A stretch of 57,349 nucleotides of DNA from Lachnospiraceae bacterium (GTDB taxonomy: Bacteria; Bacillota_A; Clostridia; Lachnospirales; Lachnospiraceae). Of this stretch, positions 45,658 through 54,350 are shown piece by piece. Below the pieces are notes generated by a model. That model was not told where the DNA came from. It did not search any database and saw only the letters and a program-made list of their open reading frames with translations. The position numbers were made by a program, and so were the translations under genes. How positions within the stretch are numbered: the first letter of the stretch is position 1; each line of letters opens with the position of its first letter. The stretch is from the NCBI GenBank assembly GCA_017620975.1, contig JAGAUD010000014.1, positions 1-57,349 of the forward strand, read 5' to 3'.

Positions 45658-45779
45658 GTTTTCAGCCCTCCATTTATAATAAATAAAAATAAAACGAATT
45701 AATTCGAGGCGGACAAACGCTCAATCGCACTTTTTCGACACGAATCCGCAAATGCCCCCATGATTAATGTTTGTACCAA

Positions 45780-45785
45780 ATTATA
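45780..45785 (-). promoter_or_regulatory. Extended -10 promoter of the carboxyltransferase operon
   Basis: TGTTATAAT on the minus strand is an extended -10 element, but the -35 position has no good match. It abuts the T-run of the upstream terminator. The ~120-base leader contains the palindrome CGAATTAATTCG. Confidence 0.5.
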
Positions 45786-45789
45786 ACAT

Positions 45790-45820
45790 AAAAAATGCAA
45801 CTCGCATAGCACGAATTGCA
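45790..45820 (-). terminator. Terminator of the upstream D,D-carboxypeptidase gene
   Basis: TGCAATTCG and CGAGTTGCA (complement of 45812-45820 and 45796-45804) form a 9-base stem with one T-G pair. TTTTTT follows on the minus strand. Confidence 0.7.
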
Positions 45821-45835
45821 ATTTTTTTCAAAAAA

Positions 45836-47170
45836 TTAAAACAAATATCTGCTTATAATTTGTTCCGCGCACCATTTAAAATCAATCAGGTCCACAGAGT
45901 TCTTTGCTGTCACGGGTATTCTCACATATACTTTATCTCCCAGAAGATACTCCACACACCCAACCTCTGTTCCCGCCTCCACCGGTGCCTGCAGACACTC
46001 CTGAACAAAATATCTTACAGTAAACTGTTCATCCTCCCGAAGCAACAGTCCGCCATCTGCATCCCCCGCGGCTTCCGGCTCCGTATATGCTGTATCTCCC
46101 AGCACTTTTGTGCATCCTCCAATCACAGGAATGGGTTGGAAACGCTGCACCTCTATCGGCACCTCCGAAAAGGAATGATATTCATAATGGTCCAGTCCGT
46201 ATTCCATCAACTCTCTGGTATCACTCCACTTATAGGTCTTATTATTGGGCCAGCCGCAAGCCAGAAGTGCCACTACAAATGTGCGGTCGTCCCGTTTCAG
46301 AGATCCCACATAACAGTATCCTGCTTTATTGGTAAATCCTGTTTTTCCGCTTAAGGCACCATCCATCATAGTCAGGAATGCATTGTGATTATTACAGCTA
46401 AAATTTCTTCCATTTGCAGCAAAGCTGTAGGACTGAGTTCTTGTTATCTCAAGAAATCGTTCGGCAGCAGGCGAGCCTTTAATACAATATGACATAATTT
46501 TTGCCAGGTCTGCTGCTGTAGTAGAATGCTCCTTTACCAAATCGCTGCCGTCCGGCATATGTATAGTCTCTGTAGCGTCCAGACCATTCGGTGTAATGAA
46601 CCAGCTATCTTCACACCCAATTTCCTGAGCCTTCTGATTCATCAGCTTTGCAAAAGCCGCTACCGCCTGTTTACTCTCTTCAATCGTAAAATCTGCTACG
46701 CTCTTTTTCTTCAATTCTTCAGGCAGATACTGTTTCCCGATATGCTCAGCAATTACAACAGCACTGTCGTTATGGGACTCCAGCATCAGTGAATGCAAAA
46801 GATCTTTTAACGTATACTTTTCTCCTTTTTGAACATATAACTTTACTTTCGGCATACCGGAAGCATATGACGACACATCTGCTTCTTCCTCCAAAACTGC
46901 ATTTTCCAATACCACGATGCATGTCATGATTTTAGTGGTACTGGCCATAGCCATAGGAGTGAAGCCGTTCTTTTCATAAAGAACCCGCCCGGAATCCGCA
47001 TCCATAAGCACTGCAGCAGTTGCATACAGTGAAATATTTTCTAACGGTTCCCAAACCCTCTCTCCTTCCGCCTCTTCTGCATTTACCGGCACAATCTGTC
47101 CACATAAAAAAAGCCATAGCATACAGGCCATGACTTTCTTCCATATTTCAATGCTTTTTCTTCTCTTCAT
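45836..47170 (-). CDS. Serine-type D-Ala-D-Ala carboxypeptidase, DacF/DacB-like
   Basis: This secreted penicillin-binding protein trims the terminal D-Ala from peptidoglycan stem peptides. A signal peptide covers about residues 1-31. The active-site motifs are STTK (near 81-84), SHN (near 133) and KTG (near 275). The C-terminal ~130 residues form the beta-rich PBP5-type domain, with a hydrophilic acidic insert. At 444 residues it is full length. A second paralogue lies at 49644-50825; the two flank scpB, scpA and a phosphoesterase gene. Confidence 0.9.
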   Translation of the reverse strand: MKRRKSIEIWKKVMACMLWLFLCGQIVPVNAEEAEGERVWEPLENISLYATAAVLMDADSGRVLYEKNGFTPMAMASTTKIMTCIVVLENAVLEEEADVSSYASGMPKVKLYVQKGEKYTLKDLLHSLMLESHNDSAVVIAEHIGKQYLPEELKKKSVADFTIEESKQAVAAFAKLMNQKAQEIGCEDSWFITPNGLDATETIHMPDGSDLVKEHSTTAADLAKIMSYCIKGSPAAERFLEITRTQSYSFAANGRNFSCNNHNAFLTMMDGALSGKTGFTNKAGYCYVGSLKRDDRTFVVALLACGWPNNKTYKWSDTRELMEYGLDHYEYHSFSEVPIEVQRFQPIPVIGGCTKVLGDTAYTEPEAAGDADGGLLLREDEQFTVRYFVQECLQAPVEAGTEVGCVEYLLGDKVYVRIPVTAKNSVDLIDFKWCAEQIISRYLF

Positions 47171-47238
47171 ATACTATCCCAACATGTATTGCTGTTATCA
47201 AAATATATGCTGTGACATTAGAAAAAAGAAGAGATGTT

Positions 47239-47913
47239 TTATACATCCAGCTGCAGCTGTATTTCAGCTTCAGCCTGCTGCTTGAATTCCTCCACCTGCA
47301 CCGGATTGATTTCCGGCAAATCATCAATACTTGTCACACCGAAGCATCTCAGGAACTGCTCAGTGGTTCCAAAAAGCAATGGTCTGCCCGGTGCATCCAG
47401 TCTGCCCAATTCGCAGATCAGATCGTACTCCAGTAATTTATTGATTGCATGATCACAGCTGACGCCCCTGATACGTTCAATCTCCACCCTGGTAACCGGC
47501 TGCTTATAGGCAATGATGGATAAAGTCTCCAGCACCGTCTCCGTCAGCGTCATTTTCCTGGGTGTCTTTGCTATTTTAATCAGATATTCATACATTTCAG
47601 CCTTGGTACAGAGCTGCACACTGTCTTCCAGCCAGGTCAGTGCGATTCCCCGATCATCCTGCTGATAGCGTTCCTGCATATGTATGAGGAGCTTCCTCAC
47701 ATTTTTCTCCTTCATCTCCAGCACATCTGCCAGTCTGCTGACCTCCACGGCCTCTCCCATGGTAAATAAAATTGCTTCCAGAATACTCTCTGCTTTCCGG
47801 TCTTCCATATTTATCTGCTGTTCCAAATCTTCCTGTTGTTCCATACATCCCTGCTCTCCCAGATCAAGACTGACCTGTTCGTATTCTAAATTATCCTTCC
47901 CTGCAGCACTCAC
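47239..47913 (-). CDS. scpB: Segregation and condensation protein B
   Basis: ScpB joins ScpA and SMC in the chromosome-condensing complex. Two winged-helix domains are visible from about residue 37. They include ILEAILFTMGEAVE, TETVLETLSIIAYKQPVTR and IERIRGVSCDHAINKLLEYDLI. The start is placed at GTG 47913, since GGAGGA (47921-47926) lies 7 bases upstream; that gives 224 residues. A TTG at 47928 overlaps that site and is unlikely. A Gln/Glu-rich stretch of ~30 residues precedes the conserved part. It lies 48 bases after scpA. Confidence 0.92.
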   Translation of the reverse strand: MSAAGKDNLEYEQVSLDLGEQGCMEQQEDLEQQINMEDRKAESILEAILFTMGEAVEVSRLADVLEMKEKNVRKLLIHMQERYQQDDRGIALTWLEDSVQLCTKAEMYEYLIKIAKTPRKMTLTETVLETLSIIAYKQPVTRVEIERIRGVSCDHAINKLLEYDLICELGRLDAPGRPLLFGTTEQFLRCFGVTSIDDLPEINPVQVEEFKQQAEAEIQLQLDV

Positions 47914-47961
47914 TTCACAATCCTCCAATTTCAGCTGCCGCTTCCTTCAATCACCAATTTT

Positions 47962-48708
47962 CTATGCTACATTAGATGTAATAATAATATCATCAAAAAT
48001 GTTATCCTGAGCTATTGTGATACTGCCGGTCTTCATCATCTCAAGAATTACAAGGAAAGTCACAATGACCTCCATCTTACTGGCCTGTTTCTCCAAGAGT
48101 TTTCGAAAGCTGAACACCTTATGCTCACGGGCATAAGCCTCTATATAAAGCGTCTTTTCATCCATATCCACCTCATCCTTTTCTATATTACCATACTGAC
48201 TTCGGATAGGGTCGATTTTTTCTTCCTGACGCTTTATTATAGAATTGAAAATAGCCTGCAGCTTTCCCAGCGTCATATCTCCCAGCAATTCCTCATAATT
48301 AACAGGCTGACGATAGCTTGCCACTTCTTTGGGCAGCTTCTGTTCCCTGTATAGATTCCTTGCTGCGTCTACCTGCCTGTCTTTCAGTTCCAGAGACATA
48401 TACTTGTACATCTTATACTCTAACAGCTTCTGAACCAGCTCTGCTCTGGGATCTTCCTCTTCTCCCTCTTCGTTTACTTCCTTAGGAAGAAGCATACGGC
48501 ATTTAATATCTACAAGTGTGGCTGCCATTACCAGGAATTCACTCATTACGTTCATGTCCCGGCTTTCCATCTGCTTGATATATTCCAGGTACTGCTCCGT
48601 GATCTCTACAATGGGAATATCATATATATCTACTTTATTTTTATCAATGAGATGCAGAAGCAGGTCCAGGGGACCTTCAAACACTTCCAGCTTAACAGGA
48701 ATTGCCAT
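47962..48708 (-). CDS. scpA: Segregation and condensation protein A
   Basis: ScpA is the kleisin that bridges the SMC heads. The 248-residue protein has the family N-terminus (KLEVFEGPLDLLLHLIDKNKVDIYDIPI), MSEFLVMAATLVDIKCRMLLP near 55, and a C-terminal winged-helix segment (about 170-240). AAAGGA stands before the ATG. The stop codon of the preceding phosphoesterase gene lies only 2 bases upstream, so they are probably coupled. Confidence 0.94.
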   Translation of the reverse strand: MAIPVKLEVFEGPLDLLLHLIDKNKVDIYDIPIVEITEQYLEYIKQMESRDMNVMSEFLVMAATLVDIKCRMLLPKEVNEEGEEEDPRAELVQKLLEYKMYKYMSLELKDRQVDAARNLYREQKLPKEVASYRQPVNYEELLGDMTLGKLQAIFNSIIKRQEEKIDPIRSQYGNIEKDEVDMDEKTLYIEAYAREHKVFSFRKLLEKQASKMEVIVTFLVILEMMKTGSITIAQDNIFDDIIITSNVA

Positions 48709-48710
48709 TT

Positions 48711-49574
48711 CTATTTATCCTTTTCACTCTTAAAATCAACTACAATTACTTCACCCGGATTAAACAGTCTGATGGGAATAGTGTGCATACCAAGTCCCCT
48801 GCTTAACAGCATGGTACTCTCTCCCATTTGAAAAAGACCTCCGTCATACTTTGGAAACAATCTGACTGCCGGTGACACTATGCCTTTCCAGCCGGGTATC
48901 CTCACCATTCCCCCATGCACATGTCCGGAAAGCACTAAATCAGCGCCCCAGGCAGCATATTGCGGAAAATAATCCGGGTTATGCGCAATCAAGACAGTAA
49001 ACTTACTGTCATCTTTGCTCCCGATCAGCTGCTTGAGATAGTCTTCTTCCATATGTGCAGTACGAAACCTGCGAAAATAGAACTTGTCAATCTGAGCACC
49101 GTATATCGTGATTCCAGCATCTGCAAGATTCACATGACTGTTAACCAGCCTGTCAATTCCAATCTCTTTCAGTTCCTTTTCATATCTCTGCGCCATGTCT
49201 CCATATTCTTCCGGATACAATTCCAGTCTGTGCTCATGGTTGCCATTGGCATAATAAATGGGATACTCAGCCGATAATTCTTTCAGGAACTTTACTGCTT
49301 TATCCGTTTTTTTACCCGGCTTGGCCGTCACAATATCACCGGCTATCAGAATCATATCCGGTTTCCGGGCTTTAATCGCTTCCAACAGGCAGATATTATC
49401 TTTTCCAAACTGTTTATCATGCAAATCAGCCAACACAACTGCACGTATATTCTTTTTAATTCTAGGATCACAAAAAGTATGCTGTACCACAACGAAACGA
49501 TTGCTGTCGTACAGCATGATCCAAATCAATATAATGGCGATGACGCCAACTATCGTTATCAGAATATTCCACAT
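48711..49574 (-). CDS. Metallophosphoesterase with N-terminal membrane anchor
   Basis: This calcineurin-type phosphoesterase has an N-terminal membrane helix (about 3-21). Metal motifs are VVLADLHDKQFG (about 46-57), GDIVT (near 78), GNHEH (near 111) and SGHVHGG (near 211). The ATG at 49574 is favoured over 49634 because CAGGAG precedes it by 5 bases, giving 287 residues. It resembles the YkuE/YaeI-like family, whose substrates may be membrane lipids such as UDP-diacylglucosamine, but this is not shown here. Confidence 0.87.
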   Translation of the reverse strand: MWNILITIVGVIAIILIWIMLYDSNRFVVVQHTFCDPRIKKNIRAVVLADLHDKQFGKDNICLLEAIKARKPDMILIAGDIVTAKPGKKTDKAVKFLKELSAEYPIYYANGNHEHRLELYPEEYGDMAQRYEKELKEIGIDRLVNSHVNLADAGITIYGAQIDKFYFRRFRTAHMEEDYLKQLIGSKDDSKFTVLIAHNPDYFPQYAAWGADLVLSGHVHGGMVRIPGWKGIVSPAVRLFPKYDGGLFQMGESTMLLSRGLGMHTIPIRLFNPGEVIVVDFKSEKDK

Positions 49575-49643
49575 AATAGCTCCTGAGTCTTCCTTTAGCG
49601 GATACAAATTCCACCATAACCGATTGTACCACAAAATCTTGTA

Positions 49644-50825
49644 TTATAAAAGAAAATCTGCAAATATTTTCTTGAGATAATCGGAATAAACTGCTTTTTT
49701 CACATTTGCCCCAAAAAGGATAGGCACCACACCGATTTCATTTCCATTCAGATAATATCTTGCCACGCCGGCTTCTTTCCCTTCTTCTATAGGAGCAGCT
49801 ACTGCTTCCGGCAGTTCCAGTTTCTCTTCAATCTGATCCAGTGCATTTCCCTTCGTATCAAGGTAACGGAACTCTCCGCTGAAAACAATGGGAACTTCTT
49901 CTTCCACACCGCCTTCCACCTGCATTTTGGGAAGAACCTCATTATTTTCATCTATGTACAGATCACAGACGCTAAAACCATAATTCAGCAAGGTCTGAGC
50001 ATCCTGAAATCTTACTTTATAGTCAGGAGCCCCCATTACCACTGCAATCAGATCGATATCGTCTTTACGGGCAGTGGCTGACAGACAATATTTTGCTTTC
50101 GATGTTGAACCCGTCTTAAGACCTGTTGTCCACTGATACTGTTTTAAAAGCTTGTTAGTACTGCTCAAAGTAAAAGTAACACTTCCCTGCCTTGTCTCAT
50201 GAACAATGTCTTCCATCCAGATTTGCGTATAATTATAGACTTCCGGATACTTTGTAATCAATTCACGGGACATGATGGCAACATCCCTGGCAGACGTATA
50301 ATGATTGTCTGAGTTGGTCAACCCGCAGCAGTCTTCGAAATGAGTATCTGCCATTCCGAGTTCCGAAGCCTTCTCGTTCATCAATCCCACAAAAGCCTCT
50401 TCACTTCCTGCAATATGTTCTGCAACCGCCACACTGGCATCGTTTCCCGATGCTACGGCGATACATTTGATCATGGTATCTAAGGTCTGTGTCTCACCTG
50501 CGGCCAGATAAACCTGAGACCCTCCCATAGAACTTGCATATTCACTGGTGGTCACCAAATCCTTCAAAGCGATCTTGCCTTCTGATATCTTTTCAAACGT
50601 GAGCAGCAACGTCATAATTTTGGTTATGCTGGCAGGACATCTTTGCTCTGTCGCATTGAGTTCATAGATCACCTCACCTGTAGATGCTTCCATCAGTATC
50701 GCAGATGGGGCTGAGATACTCACCTGCGCATTTACCGACGTCACAGGTATCATACAGGTTGCAATTACGGTACAGATTATCAGTATCAACGCATATCTTC
50801 TTGCTTTCCCTCTCTTTTTATTCAT
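49644..50825 (-). CDS. Serine-type D-Ala-D-Ala carboxypeptidase (second copy)
   Basis: The protein has a signal peptide (about 1-34), the catalytic motifs SITK (near 60), SGN (near 114) and KTG (near 219), and a C-terminal PBP5-type domain. The end (KAVYSDYLKKIFADFLL) could form the amphipathic membrane anchor of this class. At ~393 residues it matches DacF/DacA. The start is uncertain: ATG 50825 suits the signal peptide, and a GTG at 50840 would add five residues. It follows the rpsU terminator and precedes the phosphoesterase gene. Confidence 0.9.
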   Translation of the reverse strand: MNKKRGKARRYALILIICTVIATCMIPVTSVNAQVSISAPSAILMEASTGEVIYELNATEQRCPASITKIMTLLLTFEKISEGKIALKDLVTTSEYASSMGGSQVYLAAGETQTLDTMIKCIAVASGNDASVAVAEHIAGSEEAFVGLMNEKASELGMADTHFEDCCGLTNSDNHYTSARDVAIMSRELITKYPEVYNYTQIWMEDIVHETRQGSVTFTLSSTNKLLKQYQWTTGLKTGSTSKAKYCLSATARKDDIDLIAVVMGAPDYKVRFQDAQTLLNYGFSVCDLYIDENNEVLPKMQVEGGVEEEVPIVFSGEFRYLDTKGNALDQIEEKLELPEAVAAPIEEGKEAGVARYYLNGNEIGVVPILFGANVKKAVYSDYLKKIFADFLL

Positions 50826-50911
50826 AGAAAAACGCCACACTCCATATCTTACTATATTGTATGATATGGAAATGTGACGAATATTATGACATTTCTCGTT
50901 AAAAGACTTTT

Positions 50912-50948
50912 GTAAAACACAAAGTCCTCAGTCTAATGGCTGAGGACT
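50912..50948 (-). terminator. Terminator of rpsU
   Basis: AGTCCTCAG and CTGAGGACT (complement of 50940-50948 and 50923-50931) form a perfect 9-base stem, followed by TTTGTGTTTT. It starts ~10 bases after the rpsU stop codon. Confidence 0.85.
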
Positions 50949-50957
50949 CTACGTTCA

Positions 50958-51134
50958 TTAGTTATATTTACGTTTTCTTGCTGCTTCAGATTTCTTCTTG
51001 CGTTTTACGCTTGGTTTCTCGTAATGCTCTCTCTTACGAATCTCCTGCTGAATACCAGCCTTAGCACAACTTCTTTTAAAGCGACGTAAAGCGCTATCTA
51101 AAGTCTCGTTTTCTTTTACGATTACGTTTGACAT
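50958..51134 (-). CDS. rpsU: 30S ribosomal protein S21
   Basis: This is a 58-residue, strongly basic protein of the small ribosomal subunit. It starts [20 protein letters not shown], continues through the conserved [20 protein letters not shown] and ends in a Lys/Arg-rich tail. GGGAGG lies upstream of the ATG. The gene has its own promoter and terminator. Confidence 0.95.
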   Translation of the reverse strand: MSNVIVKENETLDSALRRFKRSCAKAGIQQEIRKREHYEKPSVKRKKKSEAARKRKYN

Positions 51135-51217
51135 GATTTACACCCGACCTCCCTTCAGTACCACTAGTAACATGACTGATTGGGTTAATATATGTACACA
51201 CAATGTGCACAATACAT

Positions 51218-51245
51218 ATTATACCACAAAAATATCAGTCGTCAA
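51218..51245 (-). promoter_or_regulatory. Promoter of rpsU
   Basis: TTGACG (51240-51245) and TATAAT (51218-51223) on the minus strand are spaced by 16 bases. The ~80-base leader contains a GTGCACATTGTGTGTAC palindromic stretch. Confidence 0.75.
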
Positions 51246-51271
51246 CAGTTTTTTCTATTTTTTTGGTCGAA

Positions 51272-52207
51272 TTACATATTCATCTGGGCAGCAACTTCAG
51301 CAGCGAAGTCCTCGTTCTTCTTCTCCAGACCTTCACCGGTCTCGAAACGAACGAACTTCTTGATGCTTAAGTTAGCACCGTTCTCTTTACCAACCTGTGC
51401 TACGTACTGAGCAACAGTCTGCTTGCCGTCTTCAGCCTTAACGTATACCTGCTCTAACAGACATACTTCCTTCAGCTCTTTATTCAGACGACCAATGATA
51501 GCTCCCTCGATAACCTTTTCAGGTTTACCAGCCATCTTAGGATCCTGAGCGATCTGTGCTGCAATAATTTCCTTCTCATGAGCCTTGTACTCTTCAGATA
51601 CATCAGCAGTAGCAACATACTTAGGATACAGAGCTGCAACCTGCATAGCAATGTTGGTCAGAGCTTCTTTGATAGCATCATTTACTACATCAGTAGTTGC
51701 CTCTACAAGAACGCCGATTCTTCCGCCGCCGTGTACATAAGATGCTACCATACCATCTTCAGCAACAACCTTTTCAAATCTTCTGATGCTCAGTTTTTCA
51801 CCGATCACTGCAATCTTGTCAACCAGAGCTTCGCTTACAGTCTTGGTGTTGTCAGCATTCCAAGTCTCAGCCATGAATGCATCCATATCAGCCGCATCAG
51901 AGTTAACAGCCTGAACTGCAACTGCTTCAACGAATTTCTGGAACTCTTCGTTCTTAGCTACGAAGTCGGTCTCGGAATTAACTTCTACAACTGCAGCAGT
52001 CTTCTCATCCTTAACAGCGATGCGACAGATACCTTCTGCAGCGATTCTGCTTGCCTTCTTCTCAGCCTTAGCCTGTCCGTTCTTTCTCAGGAACTCCACA
52101 GCCTCTTCCATATTTCCGTTAGTCTCGTTCAGAGCCTTCTTACAATCCATCATACCTGCGCCGGTCATTTCACGCAGTTCTTTTACCATAGCTGCTGTAA
52201 TAGCCAT
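51272..52207 (-). CDS. tsf: Elongation factor Ts
   Basis: EF-Ts exchanges GDP for GTP on EF-Tu. The 311 residues begin with a UBA-like domain (AITAAMVKELREMTGAGMMDCKKAL). The core signature AEGICRIAV (about 56) and ETDFVAKNEEF (about 79-89) follow, then two dimerisation subdomains, the second with LLEQVYVK. The length is usual for Firmicutes. It follows rpsB by 45 bases, the near-universal rpsB-tsf order. Confidence 0.96.
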   Translation of the reverse strand: MAITAAMVKELREMTGAGMMDCKKALNETNGNMEEAVEFLRKNGQAKAEKKASRIAAEGICRIAVKDEKTAAVVEVNSETDFVAKNEEFQKFVEAVAVQAVNSDAADMDAFMAETWNADNTKTVSEALVDKIAVIGEKLSIRRFEKVVAEDGMVASYVHGGGRIGVLVEATTDVVNDAIKEALTNIAMQVAALYPKYVATADVSEEYKAHEKEIIAAQIAQDPKMAGKPEKVIEGAIIGRLNKELKEVCLLEQVYVKAEDGKQTVAQYVAQVGKENGANLSIKKFVRFETGEGLEKKNEDFAAEVAAQMNM

Positions 52208-52252
52208 ATTAATAACCTCGCTTTACTTATTTCATTAATAGTTACAGTATCA

Positions 52253-53008
52253 TTATTCAGCGTCAGCTGCTACTTCTTCGATATCGGTTGCTTCAGTTGC
52301 AACTTCTTCCTCGGTATAAACAGCTTCACCCTGATTAGCTTCGATAACAGCATCAGCCATCTTAGAAACGATCAGTTTAACAGCTCTGATAGCGTCATCA
52401 TTACCAGGGATGATGTAATCCAGTTCTTCAGGATCACAGTTAGTATCACCAATACCGATCAGAGTGATTCCCAGAGAATGAGCTTCCTGTACGCAGATCT
52501 TTTCCTTCTTAGGATCTACTACGAAGATAGCATCGGGAATTCTGGTCATATTCTTGATACCGCCAAGATTCTTCTCCAGCTTCTCCCACTCTTTCTTCAG
52601 AGCAATAACTTCTTTCTTAGGAAGTACATCGAAAGTACCGTCTACGGACATGGTTTCGATAGCACGCAGTCTCTCGATACGGGACTGAATGGTCTTGAAG
52701 TTGGTCAGCATTCCACCCAACCATCTTTCATTAACATAGTACATACCGCAACGCTCAGCTTCTACTTTAACTGCATCCTGAGCCTGCTTCTTGGTACCAA
52801 CGAACAGGATTGTACCGCCCTGTGCAGCGATCTCAGAGATTGCTCTGTAAGCTTCGTCAACCTTACCTACAGACTTCTGCAGATCGATGATATGGATACC
52901 ATTTCTCTCGGTGAAGATGTAAGGAGCCATCTTAGGGTTCCATCTTCTGGTCTGATGTCCAAAATGAACACCTGCTTCTAATAACTGCTTCATAGAAATA
53001 ACGCTCAT
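52253..53008 (-). CDS. rpsB: 30S ribosomal protein S2
   Basis: S2 binds the head of the 30S subunit. The 251-residue sequence has the family start ([27 protein letters not shown]) and [13 protein letters not shown] near 93. It then has [19 protein letters not shown] and the DTNCDPE motif near 203, and an acidic tail. A strong ribosome binding site (TGGAGG) precedes it. Its 180-base leader and promoter follow directly on the codY terminator. Confidence 0.96.
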   Translation of the reverse strand: MSVISMKQLLEAGVHFGHQTRRWNPKMAPYIFTERNGIHIIDLQKSVGKVDEAYRAISEIAAQGGTILFVGTKKQAQDAVKVEAERCGMYYVNERWLGGMLTNFKTIQSRIERLRAIETMSVDGTFDVLPKKEVIALKKEWEKLEKNLGGIKNMTRIPDAIFVVDPKKEKICVQEAHSLGITLIGIGDTNCDPEELDYIIPGNDDAIRAVKLIVSKMADAVIEANQGEAVYTEEEVATEATDIEEVAADAE

Positions 53009-53181
53009 GTCTTTACCTCCATTTGGTTAGATTCGGGTCACATCTACAGTGCCCTTCTTCCGCACTCCTTTTCTGCCGTATCCGCGTTAAGAATCCGGTT
53101 AGCTCCACTGCCTATCTCCGGGAAATTTTACCATCGGAGACACCGACAATGAATCGGGATGCGTGTTTTTTAGTCACAACG
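53009..53181 (-). promoter_or_regulatory. Structured 5' leader of rpsB, possible S2 autoregulatory site
   Basis: The ~170-base leader can form a hairpin with TCTCCG (53115-53120) pairing with CGGAGA (53135-53140) and an inner GGTAAAATTTCC. Ribosomal protein operons often regulate themselves through such leaders. I do not recognise a named family here, so this is inference from length, position and folding. Confidence 0.35.
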
Positions 53182-53186
53182 TTTGG

Positions 53187-53215
53187 ATTATAACACAAGA
53201 AAACCCCTATGGCAA
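53187..53215 (-). promoter_or_regulatory. Promoter of rpsB-tsf
   Basis: TTGCCA (53210-53215) and a perfect TATAAT (53187-53192) on the minus strand are spaced by 17 bases. The -35 box lies inside the loop and arm of the codY terminator. Confidence 0.75.
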
Positions 53216-53225
53216 GGGGTTTTCT
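53198..53225 (-). terminator. Terminator of codY
   Basis: AGAAAACCCCT and AGGGGTTTTCT (53198-53208 and 53215-53225) form a perfect 11-base stem with a 6-base loop. The tract after it, TTGTG, is short; part of the T-run is inside the stem. Confidence 0.75.
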
Positions 53226-53241
53226 GCAAGTTCCTGAAATT

Positions 53242-54027
53242 TTATCTATGGTTTTGACGTTTTAGTTCTTCAATTTCTTCAAAAACGACATCGTTAAGTA
53301 CTTTGATGTAAGTACCTTTCATACCGGAGGAGCGGGATTCAATGACACCGGCACTTTCAAATTTGCGAAGTGCATTGACGATGACAGAGCGAGTAATTCC
53401 TACACGGTCAGCGATCTTGCTGGCCACCAGGATTCCCTCCATACCGTTTAGCTCATCAAAAATATGAGTAATGGCTTCCATCTCAGAAAAAGATAACGTG
53501 CTGATAGCTGATTTTACCACAGCTACCTTTCTGCTCTCTTCCGCACTCTCTTCATTAACTGCGCGAAGCATCTCCAAACCTACTACGGTGCTTCCGTACT
53601 CGCACAGAATAATGTCATCGATATCATACTGGGTATCGCATTTATAGATGAACAATGTCCCCAGTCTCTCACCGGCGATTTCAATGGGAGAAATAATTGC
53701 CTGGAACTTGCGGATATCGGTACTTTCAAAGCCTAATGTCTCCAGGTTTACATTCTCCTTAGTGGACAAAACAGCCAAAAGCCGCTCATTCAACATTCCA
53801 TCAATAAAGCCGCCAACATTCTCATCAATCAACTCAGTAATGGACTCAATCCCCTCAGACTTTCCTACGCCCAGAACCTTACCTTTGCGGCTGATAACCA
53901 GCACATTGGAGTTCAGGATTTCCCGCATTACTTTACAGATATCATTGAACACCACTTTACTGGAATTATTATTGTGCAACAATTTACCTATCTTCCTTGT
54001 TTTATCCAACAGCTGTACACTGCTCAT
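53242..54027 (-). CDS. codY: GTP-sensing global regulator CodY
   Basis: CodY represses nutrient-limitation genes when branched-chain amino acids and GTP are plentiful. The N-terminus MSSVQLLDKTRKIGKLL begins the GAF domain (about 1-150). The C-terminal winged helix carries ASKIADRVGITRSVIVNALRKFESAG, the family recognition helix. The start at 54027 has AGGAGG 7 bases upstream, giving 261 residues, close to the Bacillus protein (259). It lies downstream of topA, the usual Clostridial neighbour. Its target genes cannot be told from this window. Confidence 0.96.
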   Translation of the reverse strand: MSSVQLLDKTRKIGKLLHNNNSSKVVFNDICKVMREILNSNVLVISRKGKVLGVGKSEGIESITELIDENVGGFIDGMLNERLLAVLSTKENVNLETLGFESTDIRKFQAIISPIEIAGERLGTLFIYKCDTQYDIDDIILCEYGSTVVGLEMLRAVNEESAEESRKVAVVKSAISTLSFSEMEAITHIFDELNGMEGILVASKIADRVGITRSVIVNALRKFESAGVIESRSSGMKGTYIKVLNDVVFEEIEELKRQNHR

Positions 54028-54076
54028 TTGCGTTCCTCCTATCATCCAATTCGTAAAATCACTTACTTCTTCCCTT

Positions 54077-54105
54077 ATCTTACCACAAATAATTTCTAAT
54101 TACAA
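54077..54105 (-). promoter_or_regulatory. Promoter of codY
   Basis: TTGTAA (54100-54105) and TAAGAT (54077-54082) on the minus strand are spaced by 17 bases. Confidence 0.65.
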
Positions 54106-54226
54106 TGTATATTTTACTAATTTATTTGCTTTTTTCATGATTTATGCGAAAATTCTGACACTATCTCAAATCTTCTGTTATTTATCCCCTTCCCATCACT
54201 TTTCAATCTTCATTACCTTTCTATTC

Positions 54227-54350
54227 ATAAAGGGCAGGAAAGCTGATACGAAAACTTGAAGCAAACCAGCCCGGAGAGTGAGATATGTGCACCTCACTCT
54301 CCGGGCGTCCCTTTGCTCCAAATTCCCCTATCAGCTTTCCTGCCCTTTAT
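54227..54350 (-). repeat. Nested inverted repeat covering the 3' end of topA
   Basis: The outer arms 54227-54248 and 54329-54350 are a perfect 22-base inverted repeat. The right arm includes the last codons and stop (54331-54333) of topA. The inner arms 54269-54282 and 54293-54306 are a perfect 14-base, GC-rich repeat with a 10-base loop. Partial pairing between the two gives an almost continuous ~50-base hairpin. No T-run follows. It may end topA transcripts or be a mobile or structural element. Confidence 0.8.

Noticed and set aside
51578..52981. Long plus-strand reading frame of 467 codons across tsf and rpsB
   Set aside because: It lies antisense to two unmistakable translation genes, has no ribosome binding site and reads as low-complexity Ser/Leu/Ile. 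It is a by-product of codon use in the highly expressed genes.
54130..54170. CodY-box-like AATTTTC word upstream of the codY promoter, suggesting autoregulation
   Set aside because: Only one half matches the AATTTTCWGAAAAT consensus; the other half is poor, so it is not called.
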